Assembly (NCBI GenBank): GCA_963576735.1
Contig: OY755175.1
Span: forward strand, 6,278,401-6,342,400
Length of the DNA: 64,000 bases
Direction: 5' to 3'
From: Bedellia somnulentella
Taxonomy: Eukaryota > Arthropoda > Insecta > Lepidoptera > Bedelliidae
The position numbers and the translations under genes were made by a program. The notes beneath the pieces were generated by a model, which saw only the letters and a list, made by a program, of their open reading frames with translations, was not told the DNA's origin and searched no databases. Below are positions 1 to 11,998 of the stretch, in pieces; positions within the stretch are counted from its first letter, which is position 1, and each line of letters begins with the position of its first letter.

Positions 1-250
1 ATTGGCAAATGCCTTTGCTCTCTTTTTCTCAACACCTATTTAAAACTATTAAATCCATTTCCGCCATTAAGTTATTTTCTGCGTATGTTAGTACTTTTAT
101 TTTAAAAATATTATTTAAATATGGATAGTGCAAATCTTTAAATCTTCTTATATGTGCAAATTCATCAAGATCACTGTTACTATCACTAGCGTCACTACTA
201 CTCGCATGGAGAGCCATTTTGAAATACGCGTGTATCAACCACGAAATACT

Positions 251-485
251 ACAATTGTCACGCAAATCCGACATGTGCTCAATCTCATGTCAAGATTCTA
301 CGACAATTCTACAAATATGTCGACTAAAATAATAATTACTGTTTCACAACACAATTGTAATACTTACAATTGTAGCAAAATGCCTGTCAAGTTTGTAAGC
401 ATTTCTATAGACAATATTTCATAAAATTGTAATATGTCACAATTTGCTTGACAATTGTAGCTCGACATATGTCACTGACAATTGT
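251..485. repeat. cluster of five ACAATTGT palindromes
   Basis: Exact ACAATTGT at 251, 351, 366, 451 and 478, several extended as GACAATTGTAG. GACATATGTC-type palindromes lie between. Could be a decayed MITE or a binding-site cluster. Confidence 0.6.
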
Positions 486-625
486 AGTCGTGGTGAAATT
501 GGAGCCTGGTCAGGCTTCACTTTTGTCTCTGAGTTACTTTACTCTGATATCAGTGTTACAGTGTAGGTTTTTTATACTTCTTCTGGTTAGTATGTAATAT
601 TTCTTAAAAGGCTAGATTTGGAAAA

Positions 626-820
626 GCTTAGAATAGCACTCCCCCGTTTCTTTCCTTGGGTGTACGTAAGAGGCGATTAAGGGTATTCTGGCTTTTTAAT
701 AGATTTTTAGGCGATACCGTTGTAGACCCATCACCAACAAACTTTATTTTACCATCTTTTCCCCACTTAACTTCTAAAAGTGACTACTGGGGATTTATAG
801 CCGTAAGAAAATGTATGTAT
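626..820 (+). mobile_element. SINE-A copy
   Basis: Reads GCTTAGAATAGCACT, GAGGCGATTAAGGGTATT, GTAGACCCATCACCAAC, then a shortened 3' part to TTTATAGCCGTAAG and ATGTATGTA. Confidence 0.8.
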
Positions 821-2687
821 TTTCAAAATTATTGATGACCTTTTTTTAGTATTGCACATGGTAGATTAAGTTGCACTATGTTTTTTTGTGTAAGCAACTA
901 CATATTTTATATCGTGGTCTAATCCACTGTATTTGTTCCCTAAATAATAAACAGTAACGTAACCTCAACTTTCCTAGAAGAACAAAAATATTTTCTTCAC
1001 GATCATGTAAAGTCTCTTTAAGTAATATTTATTTAAAACTAAATATCAGTAAGCTACTATGAAATTAATAGACATTAACATTTCCCTAATACGAGAAAGT
1101 AGGTTTTCCGCCGCGCCTATATCATCAATATAATTAGTAACTAATTAAACGATGTTAGACAAGCCACACCACCGGGCCACTCTATTAATTAACTAGTGCA
1201 AATAAACTAGTATATGGTTATGGTGATTACCACGTCGTTAGTGTTACTGAATTTCGGCAATAACAAAATAGAACACTAATTTATCGGCAATTAACAAACG
1301 ACAAATAGGTGCAATGACCCAGATACATGTGACCACAGCCGATTTCACCACCTAGGGGCTCAAGCCTAAACTGTATAGGGTGATTTGGACACGCTGACCT
1401 AGGGCGGGATGGTACAATTACGATTTCTAGACGTGAATTTGGCCCGATTCAAGGTGCCTTCCGAAGCACGGAATCATCTTATTTTTGGTTAATCAGAAAG
1501 TTCAATTAAAAATACTTGTAAATTAAAGAACAACTGTCTTAATATGAACTATCCCGTCCCTGTGATATTTTTAAATGCATTCTAAAATGCGGGCTTACAC
1601 AAACATTTAGCAAGAATCACATAAAAATGTAATTGTTTCTTTATTTAAATAGGTTTTAATGGATTTATGTTATTATGTAACTAATATCGGTCTTTGAGAT
1701 TCACTAACAAAATATATGAGCCTGTGTTTCTTTTAATAAGGTTTTTATTATTATATATTTTATTCTTATATAATTTTAATTAACTAGCCTCCAACATCGG
1801 GTGTGTTTGTAAACAACCGCAGTCGTTACTCGTCGTTTTCGATAAAAGCTGCCGGTAATGTTTAGCCAATCAATTAAACTCTTGAACCTTTTGAATTACC
1901 CTATCAATGAAAAGCCTTTTAAAATCTGTTAAGTGATTTAGAAATAGTAAAAGGATCAATAAACAGTTATTTTGTTAAAATACATATTAAAAATATTTTT
2001 TTTTTAAGTAACATTACATCATTAGATTAGGAAATTTATAAACTTTTCGAAAAAAACAAATTCTGTCTTATTGCTTATAGTTTGTAAATTGTAAAAACAA
2101 AGAAACATCACAAACATATCCTGGGAATATGATATTTCAATCGTTACTTCTTAATAAAACATTTTCTCGTCATTACTTACGAGAATGTGTGCTTGCAATC
2201 ACCAACCCCACATCCCATATTCATCGCTAAAAGTATAACTCACTTCGCTTTCTTTGTTCTTCTTTGCATTTTCCAACATCGTTAACGAAACATTAAAGTC
2301 AGAACGAACATCCCAACTAAATTACGAAGAAAATATATTGACGGTTACAGGATTCTTTTATAAAGAAAATTTTAGCTGTAAAAAGAGTTTGTCGGTCTCG
2401 GCGGGGTAAAAATGCACTATATGTCTGTCTGTCTGTATGTACATTACTAAATTATCCATATTAAGCCTCTATATTTTCGACGTCGTCGTCAGCTTTTGGT
2501 ATTTCACTCCTGGTTTCTCCCAAATTTTAAGGCACTTGGTTCTGCATTGCGGCCGGGTTTATTGGGATTTGTGGCCAACCCGTGTCAAAGATAACTAAAC
2601 CGACGTAGAGGCCCCTAGAGTAGATTAATGATTGTTGTGACCCGTGCGTGATGCAATGAAATCGTAACATATCTAAGTAACATTTGA
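821..2687. other. no gene seen
   Basis: AT-rich, no convincing frame on either strand. Contains only the SINE-like relic near 1310-1500 and short A/T runs. Confidence 0.6.
1310..1500. repeat. old SINE-like relic
   Basis: TTCCGAAGCACGGAATCATC and GACGCTGACCTAGG-like sequence recall a widespread lepidopteran SINE body. No A/B boxes or tail can be made out. Confidence 0.3.
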
Positions 2688-2820
2688 CTCGTGAGTTATG
2701 ACATGGTTTTTAAAGCCCGACGCTTCGAGTATTTTTCAGTTATCATGGTCACGGGAAGATTGGGGTGTTATTTGTCCGAAGATTAAATATCCGCAAATCA
2801 ATAGTTGTTTTAATTGCAAT
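2688..2820. mobile_element. relative of the 55346-55802 inverted-end repeat
   Basis: Shares AAGCCCGACGCTTCGAG, TATCATGGTCACGGGAAGA and the end ATAGTTGTTTTAATTGC with the element at 55346-55802, in the reverse order of its right half. Compact, lacking the internal LINE and SINE pieces. Confidence 0.55.
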
Positions 2821-3428
2821 GTGCAATCGTGAAAGTCTTTGAAAATACTATAGAACTGATAGGTAAAAGATAATGATTGGCGGGTAGGAAGATACAAGGA
2901 TGTAAGTTTTCACGTAATAAATTGAAAGGGTAACATGGTAAATACCATTTAGACGCCAGTTAAACAAATGCGCTAAGCCATGACCACTTTTCACCCTGAT
3001 CGTTAATAAAATACAATAAGTTCAGATCGCAGAAATTAACAAGCAGTAAACTTTATAACCCGTCGGCTACTAAGAAAATATAGACCGGAGTGGACCATTT
3101 ATTTAAGGTTGGCTATGGGTGTTGTGTACACTATGTCCATTAAGAAGCAGTTTAATGACATTAAGATCTTGTAAAACGATCGTACCTTGTATACCTTTGT
3201 ATGTTTGCCTTACAAACGGTGACAGTCGATGGTTTATTAAGTCTCTTTAGTTGTTGTTGTGAAATGCATAAAATGTATGTAAATATTTGAACGATGAACT
3301 GGGAATTTTCGGTCACAAAAATCTATCACAATACGATTTTCACATTTTAAAATGATTATGTCGGTTATCGCAACTAGTGTACTATGTACGTTATGATATT
3401 ATTAATTAAAGAAGCTTAAGAATCATTA

Positions 3429-3568
3429 ACGCCCAATTTCTGAATTGAGTATTCCAGCTGAGAACAACTTAAGTATCGTTCTGTCGCATTGAAATCTTAA
3501 CAACAGAATGAGACAAAACGATACTTAAGTCGTTCTCAGCTTGAATACTCAATTCAGAAATCGGGCGT
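3429..3568. mobile_element. MITE, 140 bp, 57-bp inverted repeats
   Basis: Left arm begins ACGCCCAATTTCTGAATTG; the right arm is its near-perfect reverse complement (about 5 mismatches in 57). The short centre leaves almost the whole element as one hairpin. Target duplication is unclear (flanks TA/AT). Confidence 0.82.
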
Positions 3569-3613
3569 ATGTCTTTGGAACTAAAATCAACCATCATAGT
3601 TGCATACAATGCA

Positions 3614-3738
3614 ATAGGGGTAGCCAGAGCTTAAGAATAAGAAATTCCTCTGCCACTTATGGAAGTTGCGTGGGGATAAGTTAGTAAAACAAATGCAAAT
3701 TTTGATGATGGGTCTCTATCCGCATCGCCCAAAAATCT
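3614..3738 (-). mobile_element. SINE-A copy, 3' half
   Basis: Plus strand shows GGGGTAGCCAGAGCTTAAG, AAATTCCTCTGCCACTTAT and GATGGGTCTCTATCCGC; the family's head is missing. Confidence 0.75.
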
Positions 3739-4347
3739 AAATAAAATTAATTATACTTTATTTTCCAAATAATGTCTCGAGTAAACGTAAAGTATATAAC
3801 GGAACGTAACACGAAAAACCGAAATTTAATAAAAGTCTATGACCAACTATGAAAAGGGTCACAAAGCCAAAAAGATGTCGATTCAGCACATGGGCCTGGA
3901 ACGGGACGCAAAGCTATTCGAGACACGCTGGTTTTCAGCTGACACCCCCGTAAAATAAAAACGAAAAAACCTAAATGAAATCAACACGAATCTAGTATAA
4001 AACTAAGAAGGCAATCGTTTAAGCATAAACAATATTAACCGTTTTGAATAAAGCGTACTTGTCGGCTTAGAATACTAGGCCATTTCCCATTCACACACAC
4101 CATTCCATATTATCATTCCATGCCGGTGGACTAATTTTTGCCTAAAACGTTGCAATATTGTCGTTTTTACTGAAAAACTACTACGATTTTGCTAAGTGTG
4201 ATAAATACAGTTTTTTAGATTTATTAAATTTAATTTTTTTTTGTCAAACAACCTTATAAATAAAAGCCCTAATTAGTAAATAGCGGCTGTGGTCACATTA
4301 CCTATTCATCATTTAATGTTCATATAATAATTTGAGGATAAATATTA

Positions 4348-4444
4348 TCCCATCATCAAAAACCTTTATTTTACGATCTTTTCCCAACTCAACTTCCGAA
4401 AGTGACCCCTTCTAGGGAATTACAGCCGTGAGTATATGTATGTA
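4348..4444 (+). mobile_element. SINE-A 3' fragment
   Basis: CATCATCAAAAACCTTTATT, then CCCCTTCTAGGGAATTACAG and CCGTGAGTATATGTATGTA, with an internal deletion. Confidence 0.75.
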
Positions 4445-4927
4445 TAAATATTATATTAGATCGGTAATTTAGTCATGTTATTTATATTAGCATTGTTTAT
4501 TTGACTTGTATTCCTATTTTTTATATCAGTTCTATAACTGGAGTAGTATACTCGTAATTTCCAATCGCAAAACGTTGGGTTGCAAAATATTCCATCATAA
4601 GAACTATATTTACCACAATAGTTTCGTAATTTGACCCTTCTCTTATTTATTTAAATATAAATGTATCTCATCATTTCGTTAAATTTTATTTAACTACACA
4701 TACAATTAAGTGAATTACATAAACATTCTGATATGCAAATCAATAGCACTCCGAAACATTTCCCACCAAAACGCCCGTAGCAAACCATCGTGTACGTTAA
4801 TTGCCGCTTTCCGCGTCCCAGCACCGTTTACATGATAATTTATAAAAACAACATTGTGACGTTATAAAATCAAAAGCAAACTTAACCCTACAAAATTTCA
4901 CAACCAAATCTGCCAATATTTTATTGT

Positions 4928-5101
4928 TTAAAATGCATTGTACCGTGTCAATAATCCGCACATCCAAAGGCGAGTAATCGCAGAAGACGACTCGGCGTCT
5001 TCGTCGTGACATGGCGAGCTCCGCCCGCGCCGCGCACTACCCGTCTGCCGGAGCCACCCCTTAGTCCTGAACTTCACCCCCACTACACTGCCACTGCCAC
5101 A
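4928..5101 (-). CDS. possible alternative last exon of dysc, uncertain
   Basis: A GC-rich patch on the minus strand holds an open frame that can be entered in phase 0 at acceptor GGGCGCAG and runs 57 codons to a TAA. It includes RRGRSSPCHDEDAESSSAIT and resembles no domain I know. The phase fits exon l, but the acceptor lacks a pyrimidine tract, so this could also be a GC-rich regulatory patch or chance. Confidence 0.2.
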   Translation of the reverse strand, partial: CGSGSVVGVKFRTKGWLRQTGSARRGRSSPCHDEDAESSSAITRLWMCGLLTRYNAF

Positions 5102-6307
5102 CTGCGCCCTTACACGCTCCCCATTCACAACCCTTAATTACGAGCATTATTTGTGTTGCCAGTTGTTTCAACTGAAGCCTTTGTAAAGATGATCTGTTCA
5201 CTGTCATGTGTGATTTGTAACTTCAGGCTCTGACGCATTTATTTTCATAATTTTAAGTGAAAGAAGAAACTTCTAATGATTTAACAGACACGAAAAATAA
5301 GACCAAGAATAAAAGTGGCTATTGCATAGAATAATTCTCAATAGTAATTCAAATGCAAATATAATATAAATAATTTCTCAACAACAATTCTATGCAGACT
5401 TAGTAAGAGCTTCAAAACATTTATATTAGTTAACCAATTTTACATTTTGACTTTCATCTATCAGATACATATGATATTCCGTATTTGATATACGTCCTTG
5501 TTGATGCTCGTAAAAGGATTTGTGATTACTATAGTGAGCAAGATAATATGTAGGTCAGCACAGCCGTATAAAGCATTCGCATAACTTTCTTCCTTGTACT
5601 TATTTATTATCAGTGTATTGACGTCACTATAGTAAATGGTCCATCCTAATGACGTCAGAGGCCTACTATTTACCTAATAATGTTCACACTATGTTTGTGA
5701 ACATAATTTATACTACATATATACGTTTTCTCACGGCAATATATCCCAAAAGCGGTACCAAGTGCTTTAGAATTGTAAATTCCTTAGCCACCTTTGGAGT
5801 AAAATGAGGAAAAGCTTGTAAAATAAAGAATGATTGGTCTTGAGCCTCTAACAAAATCGCGAAACTATTTCTCTTTACGATACCTAAGGGTAAAAAATAT
5901 TAGTGCGATTCCAAGCCGTTAAAAACACTGCTATATTATAAATTCTACTATAACTTTATTTATATTTAAGCATGTTTAGGATGTTGCTAGAACTTCGTTC
6001 TCAGATTGGTAATAGATTTCAGAAAAGTGTATAAAAGCTCACACACAAAGACGAGTTTAAACCCTGAAAATAGCCTGAGAGTGGAGATCGCAGGTGATCA
6101 TTAAAAACTTCTAGCCATAAACTGGTAAGCTTACACGTTTCAGCTATAAACATCCTACGGAGACCCGCTGCTATACGAACTCGAAAACAAATTGACTTAA
6201 ATTTCAAGTTACTCCTATTAAGCGTTTATGTTGAAAATTGTCGAGACAAAAAATACATTTAAACGCATAACTAACAAAAAAAGGTTTTAGAAAAGAAAAT
6301 ATTTCCC
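5102..6307. other. no gene seen, apart from a SINE-A relic
   Basis: AT-rich. The diverged SINE-A fragment at 5729-5845 is the only recognisable item; short frames look like chance. Confidence 0.55.
5729..5845 (-). mobile_element. SINE-A diverged fragment
   Basis: CTCACGGCAATATATCCC, then AAATTCCTTAGCCACC and a weak match to the middle of the family. Old copy. Confidence 0.5.
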
Positions 6308-6379
6308 GGGCTCGTCCGGGATTTGAACCCGGGACCTCTCGCACCCGAAGCGAGAATCATACCCCTAGACCAACGAGCC
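6308..6379 (-). tRNA. tRNA-Pro (anticodon CGG)
   Basis: 72 bp that fold as a standard tRNA on the minus strand. The acceptor stem GGCTCGT pairs with ACGAGCC plus discriminator C. The anticodon stem CTCGC/GCGAG closes the loop TTCGGGT, giving anticodon CGG. The T arm holds the B box GGTTCAAATCC. There is no intron, and a T-run (TTTTCTTTTC) follows shortly downstream. It is intact and not part of a SINE; no other tRNA gene was found nearby. Confidence 0.95.
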
Positions 6380-6785
6380 ACGTCATGACTTGGCGAAATA
6401 ACACTATCAAATGACAGTCTGCTTACAAAAAATACACGTCAGCTAAGATATTTATAATGCTGCTATCTCGCTCGTTTTATATAGAGAAAACATGAGCCAA
6501 TTATTTTGAATTGTTATAGACAAATCAATAACTATGGAAAGGCTTACTACCTCAGAAAACTATTTTACAAATGAACGTAATCACTCTCAGTATATTCAAA
6601 TCAATGCCCTCACATATATTAGGATAAAATAATTGTAGCTGTTTTTTTTCAAAATTATGCTTAGTTTTGAATAAAAAACATCACCTACCAGAAGAGATCG
6701 AGCCCATACTGAAAAAGGGTAATTTGACCATAATACACCCACGACGTTGGCCGGTTAGCTTGGGTGTTGGCATACATGTATAAAT

Positions 6786-6875
6786 CAACTCACGACTATA
6801 TATCCCAAAATATGGTGGTCAGAGCCTCGGAATTAAAAAAAATATCCGCCACTTGAGAAAATTACTCGCGGAAAA
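6786..6875 (-). mobile_element. SINE-A diverged 3' fragment
   Basis: CTCACGACTATATATCCC, GGTGGTCAGAGCCTCGGAAT and ATCCGCCACTTGAG match the reversed tail region. Confidence 0.5.
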
Positions 6876-7024
6876 CATAGTACAATCGTGGTATCGATGG
6901 TGAATTCGCAAGACGCAACCGCAATGAATTATACAAGCCTTGCATACAGGATGTATGTATTTAATAAAAACTGTTGCTGATAAATGAATTAGAGCAAATA
7001 ATAGAACAGCTACAATCTTACACT

Positions 7025-7275
7025 GTGTAGTGTCGAATTAGAATAGCACTACCCCATTGCTTCCCGTGGGTATTCGTTAAGAGTCGACTAAGGGTGTTGG
7101 GGCTTTTAAGTGATTTTTGGACGATGCGGTTAGAGACCCAAAACCGAAAACCTTTTATTATTTTACAATCTTTTACCCACTCAACTTCCAAAAGTGGCTG
7201 AGGAATTTCTTATTCCGAAGCTCTGCCTATCTGTTCTATGCATGTATGGCCGTGAGGATATGTATATGTGTGTAT
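7025..7275 (+). mobile_element. SINE-A, near full length
   Basis: From GTGTAGTGTCGAATTAGAAT through GATGCGGTTAGAGACCC and AGTGGCTGAGGAATTTCTTA to GGCCGTGAGGATATGTAT. The hairpin region before the tail is disturbed. Confidence 0.85.
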
Positions 7276-7540
7276 ACTAAAATCTTCCTGAATAATGCTA
7301 ATAGAGCTAAACAACCTTTGTCAAATAACATACTTCCTTCAATATACCTCCTGCGTTTTTTTTACAGTTAAAAAGAAAAAATTTAGAAGCAATAAGAGTC
7401 ATATATTTTTTTTAAATAAAATTAATAGTTGAATCGGTTATGTTTTGAACTACGAATCTATGATTCTGTGTACTTTTATGGCTGTTTTCTGTCAGACTAT
7501 CAATCATGTTTTGCGGGGGGTTCCTTAATTACATTTATCT

Positions 7541-7756
7541 GTGTAGTGCCGACTTGGAGTAGCACAACCTCACTTCTTCCCACGAGTGGTCTAAGGGGCA
7601 ACTAATGGTAGGGGCGATAAGCTGGACACAAATCATCAAGGATGCTTAATTTTTACTTTACATTCCCTTAAGTAACTACTAAAAGTGGCAGAGGAATTGT
7701 AAGTTTCGAGTCTCCGGCTACCCCTTTTTGGTATTTGTAGCCGTGAGTATGTATAT
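7541..7756 (+). mobile_element. SINE-A, near full length, diverged
   Basis: GTGTAGTGCCGACTTGGAG at the head, GGCTACCCCTTTTTGGTATT and GTAGCCGTGAGTATGTATAT at the tail. Confidence 0.8.
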
Positions 7757-8611
7757 AATAAGTATAATTGATTATTCACGATGATTTAAATATAAATTTA
7801 AATATTTAAAAACATTGAAATGCTACTCGGGACTTGCTGTATTTGTTCCGTTTACTTAACTAATCATATCTTGAGTGAATTTTAGAATTAAATTTATTGT
7901 AAGAAAATGTCAGGTTTTAGATAAACGATAAACGTTGATAATGTTGTAAGTTTTGAACAAAAGCATACGAAAAATTTGCCCGTTAAAAATTGCTCGTCTT
8001 TTATCAATAAAATTTGGTACTGTTCTTTATAGAGATGCCATTTTCTCATACCATATAGTATAATTAATAAGTGGTACTAACTATCAAGCAAACCAAACAT
8101 ACATACAACATACAACTACAGTTAATCTAGATCTAGGAGCTAATTAAGCACTATTGTTTAACTACGGTCGAAAAAAGCAAATGTATAGTCATTGAAGCAA
8201 GATTATGTGTCTACTACTGTCACAATGTGATTAATAATGCTGCAAAGGCTATAAATTATATAGTTTTTTTTTTTTATATACGAAACCATACTTTGTTTTA
8301 CGATGAGATACTCAAATATATTATGCTTACAGTTCTCATTCAATTGAGATAAAGCTCCTGTCTTCTTTTCTCACAAAGCGTCTAAACAACATTAGCACTC
8401 CGGTATTCATAAGCGTTTTATTTGTCATAAATTTCCATGAATCGCGGAAAAGGCGAGCATAACACGAATAGAGGTGCAATTGTTTCGAGAGATAGGAGCT
8501 ACAGAAAGTTCGTTGTGAAACGTTGAACTGAAGTACGAGGAAGATAGTGAATGTGATTTGAAATGATTGAAGTATCGGGGTGAATAGAGACGGTAATTGT
8601 AGCAAAATCAC

Positions 8612-8678
8612 CTCATGAGGGGGCTCCAGGTCGTCGTCCTGCGGCGGACGTTCGGCCTGCCGCCACGCGCGCCCGCTC
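8612..8678 (-). CDS. dysc: dysc exon l (linker; last confident exon)
   Basis: Acceptor GGGGACAG before 8678, donor CATGAG|GTGAT after 8612; one base plus 22 codons: SGRAWRQAERPPQDDDLEPP, then HE. Phase agrees with exon k. The acceptor has a weak pyrimidine tract. The frame stays open past the donor for 39 more codons, so a read-through C-terminus is also possible, but that part is AT-rich and intron-like. Confidence 0.75.
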
Positions 8679-9407
8679 CTGTCCCCAACAATACCATCAC
8701 AACTATTAAAATACATTACTTTTACTCACAACGCACTGCCACCTTACTATATTTTAAATAAATGGATAATCTTAAAACACTACTCATTAAACGGAACTAA
8801 GTTTAAGATCATAAATACCCTGTATAAGAAAATTATACTTTTGCCACGAAAAATCTATATCCTTTTACAAATGCAGTTTACGAGATAGTAAATCGAAAAG
8901 GAGTCTCAAAACGAAGTGAGCATAAAACACCGGTAATGGTAATTGGAAAATATTTTCCTTTATTTAAACAATCGATTCCGGTGGCAAATAAAAGGAGAAT
9001 AGTTGGCGTGCGGCCAATGAGATGCTCGAATTGCCGGTTATGAGAGTGGAGGCGAGATCTGGCGCTACATTCAGCGATGAATTATTTTCACTGAGGCGAC
9101 CGGAGTAAACTAACGCTTTTTAAGTGTCTACTTGATGTTTGCCGCCTGTAGCCGAAAGACAATTTGCGGCGTGGAGTATCTTCAAAATGTCTGCAAGAGT
9201 ACTTTCGCACGAAATGGGAGCATCAGCCCTTTAGACGTTTATGTCGTTAACAAAACTGGTCTTGTGCGGTCTTTCTGGTAAAATATCGGTAATGTTATTT
9301 GTAGATTTATGTTGCAAAATAACGACTTGTATCTTAGATAAAAATGACTATTTTAATAACTAATTTTGTTTAAATTACGAGTAGAGAAGAGCAACCGAAG
9401 TATTCAC

Positions 9408-9499
9408 CTGAAGGCGTGCTCGTGAGGGGGGAGCCCCAGGCCGGAGTCCTCGGAAGGCGAGCGGTGGTCCGCCACAAAGGGCACCTCCATCGTCCCCTC
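9408..9499 (-). CDS. dysc: dysc exon k (acidic/Ser linker)
   Basis: Acceptor TTTGTTGTAG before 9499, donor TTCAG|GTGAAT after 9408; 30 codons plus two bases. The peptide EGTMEVPFVADHRSPSEDSG, then LGLPPHEHAF, is a short conserved-looking linker with no fold of its own. The two leftover bases (AG) join the opening G of exon l as an Arg codon. Confidence 0.85.
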
Positions 9500-10222
9500 C
9501 TACAACAAACCACCCAATTCCTGAACCCTGAGATTCCCTAGACACTTACATTTTGTCACTGAAATAACCACAGGGCGTGACCTTGTCCTACTTTCAATGT
9601 TGTTATCTTGTGTTGGGTCCCTAAATAATTGTCATTGAATTGTTTGAATCATACAGTCGATATTTTGGTATTTTGTAGAAAAAAATATTGTATATTAAAT
9701 TTCCAAGTGATTACAGATCTGTTCTATAAGCTTCGAAACATCGACATATTTAAGGTAGCATGCGGTACATGCAGTGTCTGTTTAATTTACCAATAACAAT
9801 CATAAAGATTACAGTCAATTTTAAGAGTGAAATTATTTTATTACACACAATATAATGTCTAATGACTAACAGAGAAAGAAGGAAATATGCTGGATTGTCA
9901 GATGCCCAGATTCTTAAGTAGAGTAGAGTTCAGCCCGTTCAAACATTTCTGTCATAAAACATTAATATTTAAATTGATTATCAATATTTTCTGTAGTTAC
10001 ACAAATAAGATACCCCATTCAAATCATTTCATGTTAGTAAAGTAAACACCAAAAGATATGTAATTAAATTCATTATCATCTATACGACTAGTTCATTCTA
10101 TGATATCTATTCAGCAAAAGCACACAAATACATCGAACAACGCACAGCTATTATCTAACATTGATTAGTTCTCCTAACATTGAGATATTTCATAATCAGT
10201 ACTGGTTGCAAATAGGTCTTAC

Positions 10223-10330
10223 CTTCATATTAGGGTGATCGGGAGGCTCTTCCCTCCTGTAGACCAGCTCATCAAACCTTGGCCTGTCTTCGGGCAGCAT
10301 AAACTCTCGGATCTCCGTTAACAGAGTATA
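10223..10330 (-). CDS. dysc: dysc exon j (harmonin-homology-like domain, C half)
   Basis: Acceptor TTTTTTGTAG before 10330, donor ATGAAG|GTAAG after 10223; exactly 36 codons in phase 0. YTLLTEIREFMLPEDRPRF leads to DELVYRREEPP, which completes the helical domain. A plus-strand SINE-A copy starts only 25 bp upstream of the acceptor, at 10355. Confidence 0.92.
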
Positions 10331-10354
10331 CTACAAAAAATATATGAGTTAGGA

Positions 10355-10543
10355 GTGTAGTGCCGGCTTAGGATGTCATTACCCCTTCTATATACGGGTG
10401 TCGTAAAAGGCGACTAAGGGTATGGGGCTTTTTTAATGGTTTTTACGCGGTGGGAGACCCATCACCAACCAACGATACTTTATTCCTACCATCTAGCTCT
10501 AAAGTTCTGGCTTCCCCTTTTAGGAATTTATGGCCGTGAGTAG
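10355..10543 (+). mobile_element. SINE-A next to dysc exon j
   Basis: GTGTAGTGCCGGCTTAGGAT to TTATGGCCGTGAGTAG, with a deletion in the 3' half. It starts 25 bp upstream (gene sense) of the exon j acceptor. Confidence 0.85.
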
Positions 10544-10599
10544 TATTAATATAGATATTTTATCTAAATCATGACTTATATGACCAAAGAAGAAATGAC

Positions 10600-10800
10600 T
10601 GACTAGCTTCTGGATCCGGAGTTCGCGGGTTCTAACTCCGCTGTGCTAATTATTTATGCGCGGACTATAAATGTGCATTTCTTACTGTTGGATGTTATTT
10701 ATGTTTGTATTATATATTATGGAATATATCTTTGAGTTACTATCCATTACACAGGTCATTGAACTTTTCTAGAAGCAAACTTGATATGTTTAATATGTTT
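10600..10800 (+). mobile_element. SINE-C (third tRNA-like SINE), copy
   Basis: GCTTCTGGATCCGGAGTTCG and CGGGTTCTAACTCCGCTG (B-box-like) followed by GATGTTATTTATGTTTGTAT. Resembles a common lepidopteran SINE ending in an ACTTTGGGACTAAC-type 3' part, which is not clearly present here. Confidence 0.5.
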
Positions 10801-11459
10801 GTATATGTATTTTTTTATTTAATATAGTTGTTTATCAACGTATATTCACAAACCACTCTGATTGTATCGCATTTTATCTGTTTTAAATTCAGTTGTTCTC
10901 TAAAACAGCTACAAATGCCGTTTCTTATTTTAATGTAATAATATCTTCAAAATTTGCAGCACCTGAAGTTTTCATTGCCTGCCCTGCTAATATCTAGGCA
11001 CTTCGCTTTCGCTCGGATGCATTATTCTCTTTGAGGTAGCTCTCTATTTCCAGCTTGCTATTCTATTTTTTAATTACTTTCAGCTAACACTAACGTTGCA
11101 TTACGGCTACTTAAGATCAAATATTTTATTATTTAAAAAGGAAAATGTTGTTATAGGAAAAGTAAATAGATTTTGGAACAAATTTGGACTATTAAAAATT
11201 AGAATAAAAAAAAGGTTTCAAAACTTTGTATTTCACTAATATTATTTGGTTTCGTTTCAAGGCTGTATTTTATCTCCTGGTCATTTAAGCCAAAAAGACA
11301 GAAAATATTTTATTACTTCACACACGAAGTTGATTTACCGCGCGTAATGTTTGGCAAAAAGACAGAAAGATCGTTTTTTGGATTCTATCATTTAAATAGG
11401 AGCGATGGAGTAAATATATAATTATTAACATGCCAGTTATTTATTTATTAATATACATT

Positions 11460-11640
11460 ATACTCACGGCTATAAAACCTACAAAAGAGTAGCTACAAAA
11501 TTTAAAAATATTTAGCAACTTTTGGACGTTGAGCGGGGAAGGGGATTGTAAGGCAAAGGTTTTTGGTGATGCTTTCGCAACCGCATCACCCAGCAACCAT
11601 TTGAAAAACCCCAATTCCCTAAGTCACCTCTTACGCCTTA
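11460..11640 (-). mobile_element. SINE-A copy lacking the head
   Basis: ATACTCACGGCTATAAAACC through GCAACCGCATCACCCAG and CCAATTCCCTAAGTCACCTC. It lies about 90 bp downstream of dysc exon i. Confidence 0.75.
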
Positions 11641-11728
11641 AATCAATAAGCGCTGTGAAAATCTGACATCTTTACACTCGTTCATACTTCAAACTCGTTG
11701 AAACAAATATAGTAGTAGCAATTCTCAC

Positions 11729-11906
11729 TTTATGCGGCGTATCAAGCAGATCCCGGAGCACGGCCAAGAACGAGTCCGGCGGCATCCGACGAGCAGCGTA
11801 CTCCTCCATGTAGTACGCCAGCGCCGGGAGGTCACTCTGCGCCAGGAGAGAACGCGCCTTCTGTTCTACGGCTACAGACGCGGCGCCGCGACGTTTGCCC
11901 CAACCA
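11729..11906 (-). CDS. dysc: dysc exon i (harmonin-homology-like domain, N half)
   Basis: Acceptor CTAAACAG before 11906, donor CATAAA|GTGAG after 11729; one base plus 59 codons. The helical stretch ARSLLAQSDLPALAYYMEEY, then RRMPPDSFLAVLRDLLDTP, fits the second harmonin-homology domain that follows PDZ2 in whirlin. A decayed copy of the first roughly 65 bp, with its acceptor, lies about 149 bp upstream at 11999-12068. Confidence 0.9.
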
Positions 11907-11998
11907 CTGTTTAGATTAATATTATTTGTTTTATTGGTTATAATGGCATTACGAGGATCAAAAATTTTATATGATAAAAAAATATATTTATAAACAGA

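Noticed and set aside
7117..7371. 84-codon plus-strand frame
   Set aside because: It lies mostly in a SINE-A copy and has no protein features.
8336..8716. Minus-strand frame of 126 codons
   Set aside because: Only the 67 bp at 8612-8678 fit as a dysc exon. The rest reads through a good donor into AT-rich intron and lacks conserved features.
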